DNA of 64,000 nucleotides from Rhizobium redzepovicii (GCF_019793435.1 NZ_JAILYH010000005.1:62001-126000); one strand, 5' to 3'. Shown: positions 48,648 through 57,975, numbered from the stretch's first letter. Translations and numbers: made by a program. Notes: generated by a model not told the origin, from the sequence alone.

Positions 48648-48664
48648 CGCACAAATAATGCGCA
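48648..48664 (-). promoter_or_regulatory. NtrC-type upstream activating site
   Basis: TGCGC-ATTATTT-GTGCG (minus strand) closely matches the NtrC dyad TGCAC-N7-GTGCA. It lies about 95-110 bases upstream of the sigma-54 -24 element, the normal enhancer distance. Confidence 0.55.
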
Positions 48665-48686
48665 ATTTTTCAAAGATGCATATTAT

Positions 48687-49571
48687 TTATTCATTTGCCT
48701 TTTTCCGAATCAGACCTTCCTGTGCAACGGAAGCGATCAGCTCACCCGATCGGGTAAAGAGGCTGCCCCGGGTCAGCCCTCTGGCGCCCGAAGCCGACGG
48801 GCTGTCCTGCGTATAGAGCAGCCAGTCGTCGAGCTTGCACGGTCTGTGGAACCACATGGAATGATCGAGGCTCGCCACTTGCAGGCTCTGGTCGAAGATG
48901 GACGTGCCGTGGGCATAGAGCGAGGTATCAAGCAGCGTCATGTCCGAAAGATAGGCAAGAACCGCCGCCTGATAGAGCCGGTCGTCGGGAACCGGGCCGG
49001 TGGCGCGCACCCAGACATCCTGTTTGGGGGCGAGCTTCTTGTCGGAAAAATAATGTGTCAGCGAGACGGGGCGGATCTCGATCGGCCGCTCGCGCTGCCA
49101 GTATTTTCGGATCGCCTCCGGCGCATGCGTCAGGTACTGGTCCTTGATCTGCTGTTCGCCGAGCAGCGCTTCCGGCATTTCGACCTCGGGCATGGCGATC
49201 TGGTGGTCGAAGCCCGGCTCCTCCACCTGGAAGGAAGCTGACAGCGTGAAGATCGCCTTGCCGTGCTGGATGGCGACGACGCGCCGGGTATTGAAACTTG
49301 ATCCGTCGCGGATCCGCTCCGCCTGGTAGATGATCGGCACCGAGGGATCGCCGGGACGCATGAAATAAGCATGCAGCGAATGGACGAAACGCTCGACCTC
49401 GATGGTGCGTTGCGCCGCCATCAACGCCTGGCCGATGACCTGGCCGCCGAAGACCCGCTGCCAGCCGGCCTGCGGGCTGCGCCCGCGGAAGATATCGACC
49501 TCGATCGGCTCCAGGTCGAGCGTCGAAAGCAGCGTCTCCATCGCCGAAGGCCCTGATGTTTCGCGCATCAT
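48687..49571 (-). CDS. tesB: acyl-CoA thioesterase II
   Basis: TesB hydrolyses acyl-CoAs to free fatty acids. The 294-residue protein has two hotdog domains, with RVFGGQVIGQALMAAQRT near residues 38-55, SLHAYFMRPGD, and the C-terminal LDHSMWFHRPCKLDDWLLY. The first of two adjacent ATGs (49571) is used because GGGAGG lies eight bases upstream. Confidence 0.94.
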   Translation of the reverse strand: MMRETSGPSAMETLLSTLDLEPIEVDIFRGRSPQAGWQRVFGGQVIGQALMAAQRTIEVERFVHSLHAYFMRPGDPSVPIIYQAERIRDGSSFNTRRVVAIQHGKAIFTLSASFQVEEPGFDHQIAMPEVEMPEALLGEQQIKDQYLTHAPEAIRKYWQRERPIEIRPVSLTHYFSDKKLAPKQDVWVRATGPVPDDRLYQAAVLAYLSDMTLLDTSLYAHGTSIFDQSLQVASLDHSMWFHRPCKLDDWLLYTQDSPSASGARGLTRGSLFTRSGELIASVAQEGLIRKKANE

Positions 49572-49655
49572 TTTGTATGCCTCCCGGCGGTAGGAAGTGA
49601 AGTTGCGATGATCTATATAGGTCACATCTGGGGCACAAGGTACGGGAGCGGCGCG

Positions 49656-50870
49656 ATGCTTGATATGCTGGTTGTGGGCGGGGGTTATGTCGGCCTTTCC
49701 GCCGCCGTCGCGGTCAAGCAGGCGGCACCTCATCTGAACGTCGCGGTCGTCGAGGCGGCCCCCGAGCATGTCTGGAAAAACGACACGCGCGCTTCGGCCG
49801 TCATTGCGGCGGCAGCGAAGATGCTCGAAATCTTCGGTATCTGGAACGAGATCGAGCCGGCAGCGCAGCCGATCACCAAGATGATCGTCACCGATTCCAA
49901 AACCTCAGATCCGGTCCGCCCGGTTTTTCTCACCTTCGACGGCGAAGTGGCCGAGGGCCGGCCTTTCGCCCACATGATCCCGAATGTGACGATGGTCGCA
50001 GCCCTGCGCGGTGTCTGCGAGCGCCTCGGTATCGACATCCGCCATGGGCTCGGCGCCACCGAGCTGAAGACCGAAGACAGTCATGTCACTATCACGCTTG
50101 CGGACGGCAGCACGTTGGAGAGCCGGCTGCTGGTGGCCTGCGACGGCGTGCGCTCGAAACTGCGCGACCTCGCCGGCATCAAGACCGTCACCTGGGGCTA
50201 CGGCCAGTCCGGCATCGTTGCGACGGTCGAACATGAGCGGCCGCATGAAGGCTGCGCCGAGGAGCATTTCCTGCCGGCCGGCCCCTTCGCCATCCTGCCG
50301 CTCCGCAACAACCGCTCCTCGCTGGTCTGGACGGAGCGGACGCATGACGCCGACCGATTGATTGCCGCCGACGATCTCGTCTTCGAGGAGGAGCTCGAAC
50401 GCCGCTTCGGCCACAAGCTCGGAGCGCTGAAGGTCATCGGCGACAAACGCGCCTTTCCGCTTGGCCTGACGCTCGCCCGCGCCTTCGTCGCACCGCGTTT
50501 TGCGCTGGCCGGCGACGCCGCGCATGGCATTCACCCGATTTCGGGACAGGGCCTGAATCTTGGCTTCAAGGATGTGGCGGCCCTTGCCGAAACGATCGTC
50601 GAGGCCGATCGCCTAGGCCTCGATATCGGCTCGATCAACATTCTCGAACGCTACCAGACCTGGCGGCGCTTCGACACCTTCCGTATGGGCATGACGACAG
50701 ACGTGCTGAATCGGCTGTTCTCCAACGATGCAACACCGATCCGCATCGCCCGCGACATCGGTCTCGGCCTCGTCGACCGGCTGCCGCGCCTCAAATCCTT
50801 CTTCATCGGTCAGGCGGCTGGAACGACGGCAAAGGACAATCCGCGGCTGCTGGCCGGCCAAGCAATTTAA
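49656..50870 (+). CDS. UbiH/UbiF-family FAD-dependent hydroxylase
   Basis: This 404-residue flavoprotein monooxygenase has the N-terminal FAD dinucleotide motif VVGGGYVGLSAAVA, the middle VACDGVRSKLRDLAG DG motif and the C-terminal ALAGDAAHGIHPISGQGLNLGFKDVAAL (GD motif), all standard for ubiquinone-ring hydroxylases UbiH, UbiF or UbiL. Which ring position it modifies cannot be told. The start follows a GGGAG site. Divergent from tesB. Confidence 0.92.
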   Translation: MLDMLVVGGGYVGLSAAVAVKQAAPHLNVAVVEAAPEHVWKNDTRASAVIAAAAKMLEIFGIWNEIEPAAQPITKMIVTDSKTSDPVRPVFLTFDGEVAEGRPFAHMIPNVTMVAALRGVCERLGIDIRHGLGATELKTEDSHVTITLADGSTLESRLLVACDGVRSKLRDLAGIKTVTWGYGQSGIVATVEHERPHEGCAEEHFLPAGPFAILPLRNNRSSLVWTERTHDADRLIAADDLVFEEELERRFGHKLGALKVIGDKRAFPLGLTLARAFVAPRFALAGDAAHGIHPISGQGLNLGFKDVAALAETIVEADRLGLDIGSINILERYQTWRRFDTFRMGMTTDVLNRLFSNDATPIRIARDIGLGLVDRLPRLKSFFIGQAAGTTAKDNPRLLAGQAI

Positions 50871-50888
50871 AGCCGATTTCCCGGGACG

Positions 50889-51077
50889 TTATTCGTCAAG
50901 GCGGCGGGCTTCGGAGACCAGCATGATCGGGATGCCGTCGCGGATCGGATAGGCAAGTCGTGCCTTTTCCGAGACAAGCTCATTGTGCTCGCGATCATAG
51001 GAAAGCCGGCCCTTGGAGAGCGGGCAGACCAGGAGATCGAGCAGCTTTGGATCGACGCGGCTGAGTTTTTCGTCCAT
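50889..51077 (-). CDS. Trm112 family protein
   Basis: This 62-residue protein matches the bacterial Trm112/UPF0434 family: [47 protein letters not shown]. The usual zinc-type cysteines are reduced to one (C18). Eukaryotic Trm112 activates methyltransferases; the bacterial role is unclear. Lies nine bases downstream of the LON-domain gene, likely co-transcribed. Confidence 0.9.
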   Translation of the reverse strand: MDEKLSRVDPKLLDLLVCPLSKGRLSYDREHNELVSEKARLAYPIRDGIPIMLVSEARRLDE

Positions 51078-51086
51078 GGCTGAAGT

Positions 51087-51758
51087 CTACTGCAGAACCG
51101 TGTCGGAGTCACCGAAGACGCGCGCCAGCACGATTTCGGTAATGGCGATCAGCGTTTCGGCCCGCGTCTTGAGATCGGGTGCCTCCAGCAGCGCCTGCTT
51201 TTCCGCCGGCCCGAACGGCGACATCATCGCCAGCGAATTGACGAGCGTCAGATTGCTCGCCCGCTCGACGCTCTCCCAGTCGGCTTCCAGCTTGTTGGCA
51301 TCGAGATAGGCCTTGAAGGCGGTCAGAAGCGCCGCGCGGTCGACCGCCTCCTCCTCGTTCGCGGCCGAGAGATCGGCGATGAACGGAGCGATACGGAAGG
51401 TGCGGAAGGGATCGCTGGTGGTTTTCTCCTCCAGCAGCCGGAAACGGCAGACGCCGGTCAGCGAGACGATATAGCGCCCATCGCCGGTCTCGGCGAAGGA
51501 GGTGATGCGGCCGAGGCAACCCACAGCGGCAAGGTTGGGATCGCCGCCCTTGTCCTCGTGTTCGCCGAGCGCCGGCTGGACCATGCCGATCAGCCGGTTT
51601 CCCGTCAGTGCGGCATCCAGCATCGCCAGATAACGCGGCTCGAAAATGTTGAGCGGAAGCTGCCCGGCCGGCAGAAGAAGGGCACCGGTCAGGGGGAAGA
51701 CGGCGATCGTATCAGGCAGATCGCCCGGCTTCAGGTATCTGGCATTCCCGACTTGCAT
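51087..51758 (-). CDS. LON peptidase substrate-binding domain protein
   Basis: This 223-residue protein has the N-terminal Lon substrate-binding domain alone (IAVFPLTGALLLPAGQLPLNIFEPRYLAM near residues 18-46, then VGCLGRITSF) with no ATPase or protease. It may act as an adaptor or RING-less Lon-N protein. The ATG at 51758 fits the common MxVGNARY start; ATGs at 51773 and 51788 are alternatives. Confidence 0.85.
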   Translation of the reverse strand: MQVGNARYLKPGDLPDTIAVFPLTGALLLPAGQLPLNIFEPRYLAMLDAALTGNRLIGMVQPALGEHEDKGGDPNLAAVGCLGRITSFAETGDGRYIVSLTGVCRFRLLEEKTTSDPFRTFRIAPFIADLSAANEEEAVDRAALLTAFKAYLDANKLEADWESVERASNLTLVNSLAMMSPFGPAEKQALLEAPDLKTRAETLIAITEIVLARVFGDSDTVLQ

Positions 51759-51851
51759 GAAACCGTCCCGCATTCTTTTAACGGGCATGCCCGTCCTGAC
51801 GAGAATGTGGTGCCCGCGCCCAAAAACGCAAGGGCAGATGCGCGAAACTTA

Positions 51852-51920
51852 GCGCATAACCCCGAAAATCGGAATCGACTTTCAACAGGATCGGACGCGG
51901 CTTCAAAGCGGTACAGCGCC
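51852..51920. repeat. degenerate palindromic intergenic element
   Basis: GCGCATAACCCCGAAAATCGG (51852-51872) is followed by a TCGACTTTC arm, then CAAAGCGGTACAGCGCC. It looks like a decayed member of the same CTACAGCG-type repeats seen at 16942. No gene is apparent here. Confidence 0.4.
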
Positions 51921-51950
51921 TTGCCGCGCCCTATGGACGCCGCAGTTGCC

Positions 51951-52925
51951 CTAGGAGAACAGCATCGCCGAAAGCTTGCGCCGAGCCGAAACCGTCGCCG
52001 GATCCTTGAAACCCCAGACCTCGAAGAACTGAAGCAGCTGGCGGCGGGCGCCGTCATCGTCAAAGGCGCGATCCTTGCGCATGATCAGCAGCAGGTGCTC
52101 GGCCGCTTCGTCGCGCCGGCCTTCGACATTGAGGATCTTGGCAAGCTTCAGCCGCGCCTCGTGGTCGTCGGGATTGACGGCAAGATCACGTTCGAGCGCA
52201 ACGGGATCGCCGAGCTTGCGGGCTTCCTCGATCTGTTCGAGCTTTTTCAGCACCGCCTGGATGCCGGGGTCTTTCGCCAGCTCTTCCGGCAGATCCGTCA
52301 GAGTTTGGCGCGCCCGCTCATGCTGGTTTGCGGCGATCATGCATTCGGCCATTCCGGCAACCGCCTTGGCATTTTCCGGATCGGCCTGCATCACCGCGGC
52401 GTAGAGCTGGGCTGCCTCATTGATATTGCCGGCGGCCAGCAATTCTGCGGCTTCGGTGAGCACGGCCTCGATCTCGGCCGCCTCGTCGGCGCCGGCCGGA
52501 CCGGCGATACGGTCGATGAACTGCTGAATCTGGCTTTCCGGCACCGCGCCCATGAAGCCGTCGGCGGGGCGGCCGTTGACGAAGGCGATGACGGCGGGGA
52601 TAGACTGGATGCCGAGCTGTCCGGCGATCGAGGGATGGTCGTCGATGTTCATCTTGACCAGCCGGACGCGGCCCTTGGCTTCGTTGACCACCTTCTCCAA
52701 AACAGGCGTCAGCTGTTTGCACGGCCCGCACCAGGGCGCCCAGAAATCGACCAGCACCGGCTGATTGCGCGATTCCTCGATGACGTCCTTACCGAAATTC
52801 GCGGTCGTCGTGTCGGTGATGTAGCCGCCTGCCGCAGCCGCGGTTGCCGGCTGAGCGCCGAAGCTTGTCGTCGCCGTCATCTGATTTCCGAAGGAACCGT
52901 TATAGGGGTTGTCACTGCCGCTCAT
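51951..52925 (-). CDS. thioredoxin-TPR protein (CnoX/YbbN-like)
   Basis: This 324-residue protein has a thioredoxin domain (about 36-140) with the redox motif W65-C66-G-P-C69, followed by a C-terminal tetratricopeptide region (about 150-324). This is the architecture of CnoX (YbbN), a chaperedoxin that protects proteins from chlorine stress. Unlike E. coli CnoX (SxxC), the intact CGPC suggests reductase activity. The start MSGSDNPY is preferred to a longer one. Confidence 0.88.
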   Translation of the reverse strand: MSGSDNPYNGSFGNQMTATTSFGAQPATAAAAGGYITDTTTANFGKDVIEESRNQPVLVDFWAPWCGPCKQLTPVLEKVVNEAKGRVRLVKMNIDDHPSIAGQLGIQSIPAVIAFVNGRPADGFMGAVPESQIQQFIDRIAGPAGADEAAEIEAVLTEAAELLAAGNINEAAQLYAAVMQADPENAKAVAGMAECMIAANQHERARQTLTDLPEELAKDPGIQAVLKKLEQIEEARKLGDPVALERDLAVNPDDHEARLKLAKILNVEGRRDEAAEHLLLIMRKDRAFDDDGARRQLLQFFEVWGFKDPATVSARRKLSAMLFS

Positions 52926-52981
52926 AGGTATCTCCCGCCGCGCCGATCCAGCCGGCATCATTGTAGCGCTAAAATCGTATG

Positions 52982-53491
52982 TCAGGACGTCACTTTCAAG
53001 ACAAGCGGCTTATGCCCGGTCGCTTCCATGAATCGGATAAGATCGCCGCTCGCAATTGATGTCGTCGCATCGTTGGAGAGCGGATGGCAGTTGACGATTT
53101 CCTCGCGCATCAGATCCGCATCGAGCACGAAAGTGACATTGCCCGCGGTATCGTTGATCGCCCCGAATGCCGTGACCGCGCCGGGGATGACGCCGAGATA
53201 GTCCATCAGCTTCTCCGCCCTGCCGAAGGAAACCCGGCCGGACCCGCCGATAAGAGTGTGAACCTGCTTCAGGTCGACCTCGGCATTTTCCTCCACGGTC
53301 AGCAGAAAATACCTGTCCTTCTTGTCTTTGATGAAAAGATTCTTGGTGTGGCCGCCGGGGATCTCGTCGCGCAGCGCAACCGATTCGGCCACGGTGAAAA
53401 CCGGCGCGTGATCGACCGTCTTATGAGCAATGCCGAGCCCGTCGAGGAAAGCGAACAATTCTTCTCTGGTCTTGGGGGTATTTTCGGGCAT
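52982..53491 (-). CDS. prolyl-tRNA deacylase (YbaK/ProX family)
   Basis: This 169-residue protein has the YbaK/ProRS-editing fold, with GGHTKNLFIKDKKDRYFLLTV near residues 47-67, the LLTVEENAEVDLK stretch and GAINDTAGNVTFVLD. Family members trans-edit mis-acylated tRNA (Ala-tRNA-Pro or similar). Length is normal. An ATG 12 bases upstream is an alternative start. Confidence 0.88.
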   Translation of the reverse strand: MPENTPKTREELFAFLDGLGIAHKTVDHAPVFTVAESVALRDEIPGGHTKNLFIKDKKDRYFLLTVEENAEVDLKQVHTLIGGSGRVSFGRAEKLMDYLGVIPGAVTAFGAINDTAGNVTFVLDADLMREEIVNCHPLSNDATTSIASGDLIRFMEATGHKPLVLKVTS

Positions 53492-53747
53492 CGGGCAATC
53501 CATTGCTCAGGGGGGACAAAGTCGAGGCATCTTGATTAAGTCCGTCCCCATCATTTGGCAATCTTCGCCACCGACGCTCACCCCCCGCATTTGCGGCCTT
53601 TCCGCCGGCCTGATGCGACCTTGCGAATTTTTCTTCGCCCCTTCGTCATTTCCCTGTTGCATTTGAAAAGCCGTTAGGCCATATAGCGCCCGTCGCCACG
53701 AGGCGGCGCCCACGGTCCAACAACTACCCCGGACCGATGCGGATTGA

Positions 53748-53822
53748 GCGGGTGTAGCTCAGGGGTAGAGCACAACCTTGCCAAGGTTGGGGTCGAGGGT
53801 TCGAATCCCTTCGCCCGCTCCA
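53748..53822 (+). tRNA. tRNA-Gly (anticodon GCC)
   Basis: A complete cloverleaf of 75 bases including an encoded CCA. The acceptor arms are GCGGGTG and CGCCCGC, the anticodon stem CAACC/GGTTG encloses TTGCCAA with GCC at 53780-53782, and the T-loop is TTCGAAT. The gene is followed by a decayed HNH endonuclease. Confidence 0.97.
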
Positions 53823-53952
53823 GTTTTCTCTCTTGTTCATACCGATGCCATGGGTACGGGAAGCAGCCGAGACAGGGTGACGGCGTCGTGTGCGCTGCCG
53901 CGGGCTTAGCTATCGTTTTGCAATCCCCGAGCAAATAAAATAGCCGACAGAT

Positions 53953-54234
53953 TTACCGCTTGAAGCAATGTTCGCGATGCCATTGCAGAAAATGCACATG
54001 CGGTCGTTCGAATGCGCGCCGGGGCATTATCGCGCGGCCGGTGTTATTGATCAGGCCCCGTAGCGCGTCGGGATCATTAACGTCTCGTGAGATGAGAATC
54101 TCCATATCATCAGCCAGACCGATCAATCCTCGATCGAACATCCAATGGGCCGTGCCGGATAGGGCAATTCCGTTGCTGACGATATCGGGACCGCTCGCCT
54201 CGACCGGTCGGATATGCGCTGCATCGATTGTAAT
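53953..54234 (-). pseudogene. HNH endonuclease, C-terminal remnant
   Basis: Ninety-three codons survive, reading TIDAAHIRPVEASG... with SNGIALSGTAHWMFDRGLIGLADDMEILIS and a terminal FLQWHREHCFKR. This is the end of a COG3440-like HNH restriction endonuclease, including the H, N and H catalytic positions. A stop codon (TAA, 54235-54237) cuts off the N-terminal part and no start with an SD is seen. It lies 130 bases past tRNA-Gly. Confidence 0.75.
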
Positions 54235-54413
54235 TTATTTTGGTTGATTGCTTCGTCTGTAAACTTATTGTCGAGGCAAAGTGAACACGTCTTCGGATCG
54301 AGACTCTCATGTTCAGTTCAGCCCCTTCCGCCGCCGCCGCCCCCACCCTGACGCATCGGCGCCGACATCACCCATAAAATCCTGATCGCTCCTAACATTA
54401 TCTGAGGTTCTTC
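54235..54413. other. gap upstream of the M81 peptidase gene
   Basis: No gene is apparent. It contains stop-riddled sequence that would have coded for the missing HNH N-terminus if continuous, but I cannot recognise it. A promoter for the M81-GGT pair should lie here. Confidence 0.35.
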
Positions 54414-55856
54414 ATGCGAATCGCCGTCGGTGGCATTCATATCGAGTGCAGCACATACAATCCCGTCCTGAACGAAGAGAAGGATTTTCGCGTTTTGCGC
54501 GGGGCAGGACTGCTGGAATCCTCTTACTTCGGCTTCCTTAAGGATTACGACGCTGAATTCCTGCCGACGATCCATGCCCGCGCCATTGCCGGCGGTCCGG
54601 TATCGCGCGCCGCCTACGAGGCCTTCAAGAGCGAATTCCTCGAGCGACTCAAACCGCTGCTGCCGCTCGACGGTCTCTATCTCGCCATGCATGGCGCCAT
54701 GTATGTCGAGGGCATGGAGGATGCCGAAGGCGACTGGATCGGTGCTGCCCGCGCGCTGGTCGGCGAAGATTGCACGGTTTCGGCAAGCTACGACCTGCAC
54801 GGCAACGTCACCCAGCGCATCATCGATGCGCTCGACATCTATTCCACCTACCGCACCGCGCCGCATGTCGATGTCGAGGAGACGATGCGCCGTTCGGTCG
54901 CCATGCTGGTGAAGAGCCTGAAAACAGGCGTGAGGCCGGTCGTTCTCTGGGCGCCGATCCCGGTCGTGCTGCCCGGCGAGCGCACCAGCACAGTCGATGA
55001 GCCGGCTAAAAGCCTCTACGACATGCTGCCCGGGATCGACGCGATCGACGGCGTCTGGGACGCATCCTTAATGGTCGGCTATGTCTGGGCCGACGAACCG
55101 CGCGCCACGGCCGCCGCCATCATGACCGGCACCGATCGGGCCGTGCTGGAGCGTGAAGCCAGACGCCTCGCGAAGGCTTATTGGCAGGCACGAGGAGATT
55201 TCGTCTTCGGCTGCGAGACCGGCTCGGTCGAGGAATGTGTTGCGAAAGCCATCGCAAGCCCGACCGCTCCTGTCGTGCTCGCCGAATCCGGCGACAACCC
55301 CACAGGCGGTGGCGTCGGTGACCGGGCCGACGTGCTGGCCGAGCTGATCGCCAAGGGTGCGACGGGCGTTGTTTTCGCCGGCATTGCCGACAGGGCGGCG
55401 ACCGAGGACTGTTATGCCGGCGGCATCGGCGCGGCGCTCGATCTCAGCGTCGGCGCCTCGCTCGACACCAAGGGCAGCCAACCGGTCACGGCCCGCTTCA
55501 CCGTGAAATTCCTGCACGAAACGTCGGACCCGGCCGACCGCCAGGCAGTGGTTTCGATCGATGGCATCGATCTTGTGCTCTCCGCAAAACGCCGGCCCTA
55601 TCACAATATCGTCGATTTCACCCGGCTCGGACTTGATCCGCACGGCGCCAGGATCATCGTCGTCAAATCGGGATATCTCTCGCCCGAGCTGGCGCCGATC
55701 GCCAATCCGAACCTGATGGCGCTGTCGACAGGTGTCGTCGACCAGTTCGTCGAGCGCCTGCCACGGCTGCGCAAACAGCATCCGACCTACCCCTTCGATA
55801 AGGATTTTGTCTTCGAGCCGCAGGTCTTTCTCTCCGCGCGCTCGGCGCGCGCCTGA
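54414..55856 (+). CDS. M81 family metallopeptidase (MlrC-like)
   Basis: This 480-residue protein has both halves of the MlrC/M81 family: the N-terminal DUF1485 part starting MRIAVGGIHIECSTYNP with metal-ligand candidates in DLHGNVT and the TYRTAPHVDVEET stretch, and a C-terminal MlrC domain after about residue 300. In Sphingomonas, MlrC degrades linearised microcystin, but most homologues act on unknown small peptides. It lies 71 bases upstream of a gamma-glutamyltransferase gene. Confidence 0.88.
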   Translation: MRIAVGGIHIECSTYNPVLNEEKDFRVLRGAGLLESSYFGFLKDYDAEFLPTIHARAIAGGPVSRAAYEAFKSEFLERLKPLLPLDGLYLAMHGAMYVEGMEDAEGDWIGAARALVGEDCTVSASYDLHGNVTQRIIDALDIYSTYRTAPHVDVEETMRRSVAMLVKSLKTGVRPVVLWAPIPVVLPGERTSTVDEPAKSLYDMLPGIDAIDGVWDASLMVGYVWADEPRATAAAIMTGTDRAVLEREARRLAKAYWQARGDFVFGCETGSVEECVAKAIASPTAPVVLAESGDNPTGGGVGDRADVLAELIAKGATGVVFAGIADRAATEDCYAGGIGAALDLSVGASLDTKGSQPVTARFTVKFLHETSDPADRQAVVSIDGIDLVLSAKRRPYHNIVDFTRLGLDPHGARIIVVKSGYLSPELAPIANPNLMALSTGVVDQFVERLPRLRKQHPTYPFDKDFVFEPQVFLSARSARA

Positions 55857-55927
55857 GCTTCGAACCATCCGACTTCCCAGGAAAGACATTCGGCCAGAAA
55901 AGACATCCGGCCAGAAGGGCGTCCCGA

Positions 55928-57709
55928 ATGACCGAATTCACGACCCGTCCCGAAATCCTCGGCACCTTCGGTGTCGTTACCTCGACCCACTGGATCGGCT
56001 CGGCGGTCGGCATGAGCATTCTCGAAAAGGGCGGCAATGCCTTCGATGCCGCGGTGGCGACCGGATTCGTGCTGCAGATCGTCGAGCCGCATCTCTGCGG
56101 CCCGGGCGGCGACCTGCCCGCGGTGATTTATTCCAAGAAGAAGGACAAGGTCGAGGTCATCTCGGCCCAGGGGCCGGCACCCGCCGGCGCGACGATCGAG
56201 CATTATACCAGCGAAGGCCTGACGCTGATCCCCGGCGACGGCCTGCTTGCGACAGTCATCCCCGGCGCCTTCGACGGCTGGATGCTGATGCTGCGTGACT
56301 ACGGCACGATGAGCGTGCGCGACGTTCTGGAACCGGCGATCTATTACGCCGAGGACGGCCATCCCCTGCTGTCGCGCGTCTCCGCGACCATCAAGGGGCT
56401 TGCGGCCTTCTTCGAAAAGGAATGGCCGACCTCCTACGCGACCTGGCTGCCCGGCGGCAGCGTCCCCGCAGCACAGGCGAATTTCAGGAATCCGGTGCTT
56501 GCCGAAACCTGGAAGCGCGTCATTGCCGAAGCCGAGGCAAAGAGCGGCCAGGAGGCACAGGTGGAGGCGGCACGCGACGCCTTCTACCGCGGCTTCATCG
56601 CCGAAAAGATCGATACCTATCTGAAGACCGCCGAAGTGATGGATGCGAGCGGCAGCCGCCATAAAGGCGTGCTGACCGCCAACGACATGGCGACCTGGTC
56701 GGCAACGATCGAGGAGCCGCTGACCTATGACTATCACGGCTGGACGATCGCCAAGACCGGTCCCTGGGGCCAGGGTCCGGTCTTCCTGCAGACCCTGTCG
56801 ATCCTCAAAGGTTTCGATCTCGCCGCGATGAACCCTGATGGCGCCGATTTCGTCCATACCGTTACCGAAGCGATGAAACTCGCCTTCGCCGATCGCGAGG
56901 TCTATTATGGCGATCCCGATTTTTCCGAGGTTCCCGTCACCCATCTGCTGTCGGATGCCTATGCGAGCGAGCGCCGCAAGCTGATCGGCGCGGACGCCTC
57001 CCTTGATCTTCGCCCCGGCATCGTTCCAGGTTTCGAAACGCAGCATGATCTGACGATGACGATGCTCGGCGCTGCGTCCAAGACGGGCGCCGTCTACGAA
57101 CCGACCATGGCGCATCTGGAAAAACGCGGCGACACCGTGCATATCGACGTGATCGACCGCGACGGCAACATGGTCTCCGTCACGCCATCCGGCGGTTGGC
57201 TGCAGTCTTCACCAACCGTTCCCGGCCTCGGCTTCTGCCTCAATTCCCGGGCCCAGATGTTCTGGCTGAAGCCGGAACTGCCGACCTCGCTGGCGCCGGG
57301 AAAGCGTCCGCGCACGACACTGACGCCCTCGCTGGGCCTTTACGAGGGCCGCCCGACACTGGCCTTCGGCACGCCGGGCGGCGACCAGCAGGAACAATGG
57401 CAGCTCTCCTTCTTCCTGCGCCATGTCAATCACAAGCTGAACCTGCAGGCGGCGATCGACCGGCCGCTGTTTCACACAGCCCATTTTCCGAGTTCCTTCT
57501 ATCCGCGCACCCGCGAGCCGGGCAGCCTGATGGCGGAGGCGAATTTCGGCCCCGATGTGCTTGATGCGCTCGCCCGCAAGGGCCACAGGCTGACGGTTAC
57601 CGATCCCTGGACCATCGGCCGGCTGACCGCAGCGCGGCGCGATGCCGACGGGCTGCTGCGCGCTGCGGCCACCCCGCGTCTCATGCAGGCCTATGCGGTC
57701 GGACGATAG
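55928..57709 (+). CDS. gamma-glutamyltransferase family protein
   Basis: This 593-residue Ntn-hydrolase cleaves gamma-glutamyl bonds. It has the N-terminal family start GGNAFDAAVATGFVLQIVEPHLCGPGGDLPAV and the autoprocessing threonine, likely T403 in GDTVHIDVIDRDGN. A typical secretion signal is missing, so it could be cytosolic, unlike E. coli GGT. Glutathione or the products of its M81 neighbour are possible substrates. Confidence 0.9.
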   Translation: MTEFTTRPEILGTFGVVTSTHWIGSAVGMSILEKGGNAFDAAVATGFVLQIVEPHLCGPGGDLPAVIYSKKKDKVEVISAQGPAPAGATIEHYTSEGLTLIPGDGLLATVIPGAFDGWMLMLRDYGTMSVRDVLEPAIYYAEDGHPLLSRVSATIKGLAAFFEKEWPTSYATWLPGGSVPAAQANFRNPVLAETWKRVIAEAEAKSGQEAQVEAARDAFYRGFIAEKIDTYLKTAEVMDASGSRHKGVLTANDMATWSATIEEPLTYDYHGWTIAKTGPWGQGPVFLQTLSILKGFDLAAMNPDGADFVHTVTEAMKLAFADREVYYGDPDFSEVPVTHLLSDAYASERRKLIGADASLDLRPGIVPGFETQHDLTMTMLGAASKTGAVYEPTMAHLEKRGDTVHIDVIDRDGNMVSVTPSGGWLQSSPTVPGLGFCLNSRAQMFWLKPELPTSLAPGKRPRTTLTPSLGLYEGRPTLAFGTPGGDQQEQWQLSFFLRHVNHKLNLQAAIDRPLFHTAHFPSSFYPRTREPGSLMAEANFGPDVLDALARKGHRLTVTDPWTIGRLTAARRDADGLLRAAATPRLMQAYAVGR

Positions 57710-57778
57710 CGCCGGAGCGCGCGTCGTCGGCCGCTTCCCCGGAGGGTGGAGGCAACAAGTATTACGGGAAAATAACCC

Positions 57779-57807
57779 GGGCCGGTGGCGCACGGCCCAC
57801 CCTTTTT
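57779..57807 (+). terminator. terminator after the GGT gene
   Basis: GGGCCG (57779-57784) pairs with CGGCCC (57793-57798), then ACCCTTTTT follows. It lies about 70 bases past the stop codon. Confidence 0.6.
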
Positions 57808-57975
57808 GCTGCACTGCTTATATGACTTCTGCTAGATATTATTTCACCAATAATTATTAACGACCACTTCCGCCCATTTGTGTTCTCTTATCCCTGCGAA
57901 TCAAAAAGGTTTGATTTGCCCGGGGACGGTCGCCATGTTCAAGCATGGGGCGATGCAACAGTTGGGTAGGAGCCT

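Noticed and set aside
53507-53713. 68-codon frame in the gap before tRNA-Gly
   Set aside because: No SD, no recognisable motif, and composition like non-coding shadow sequence.
54110-54346. 78-codon frame overlapping the HNH remnant
   Set aside because: It is an alternative phase over the same DNA; the phase starting at 54234 has the HNH motifs, this one does not.
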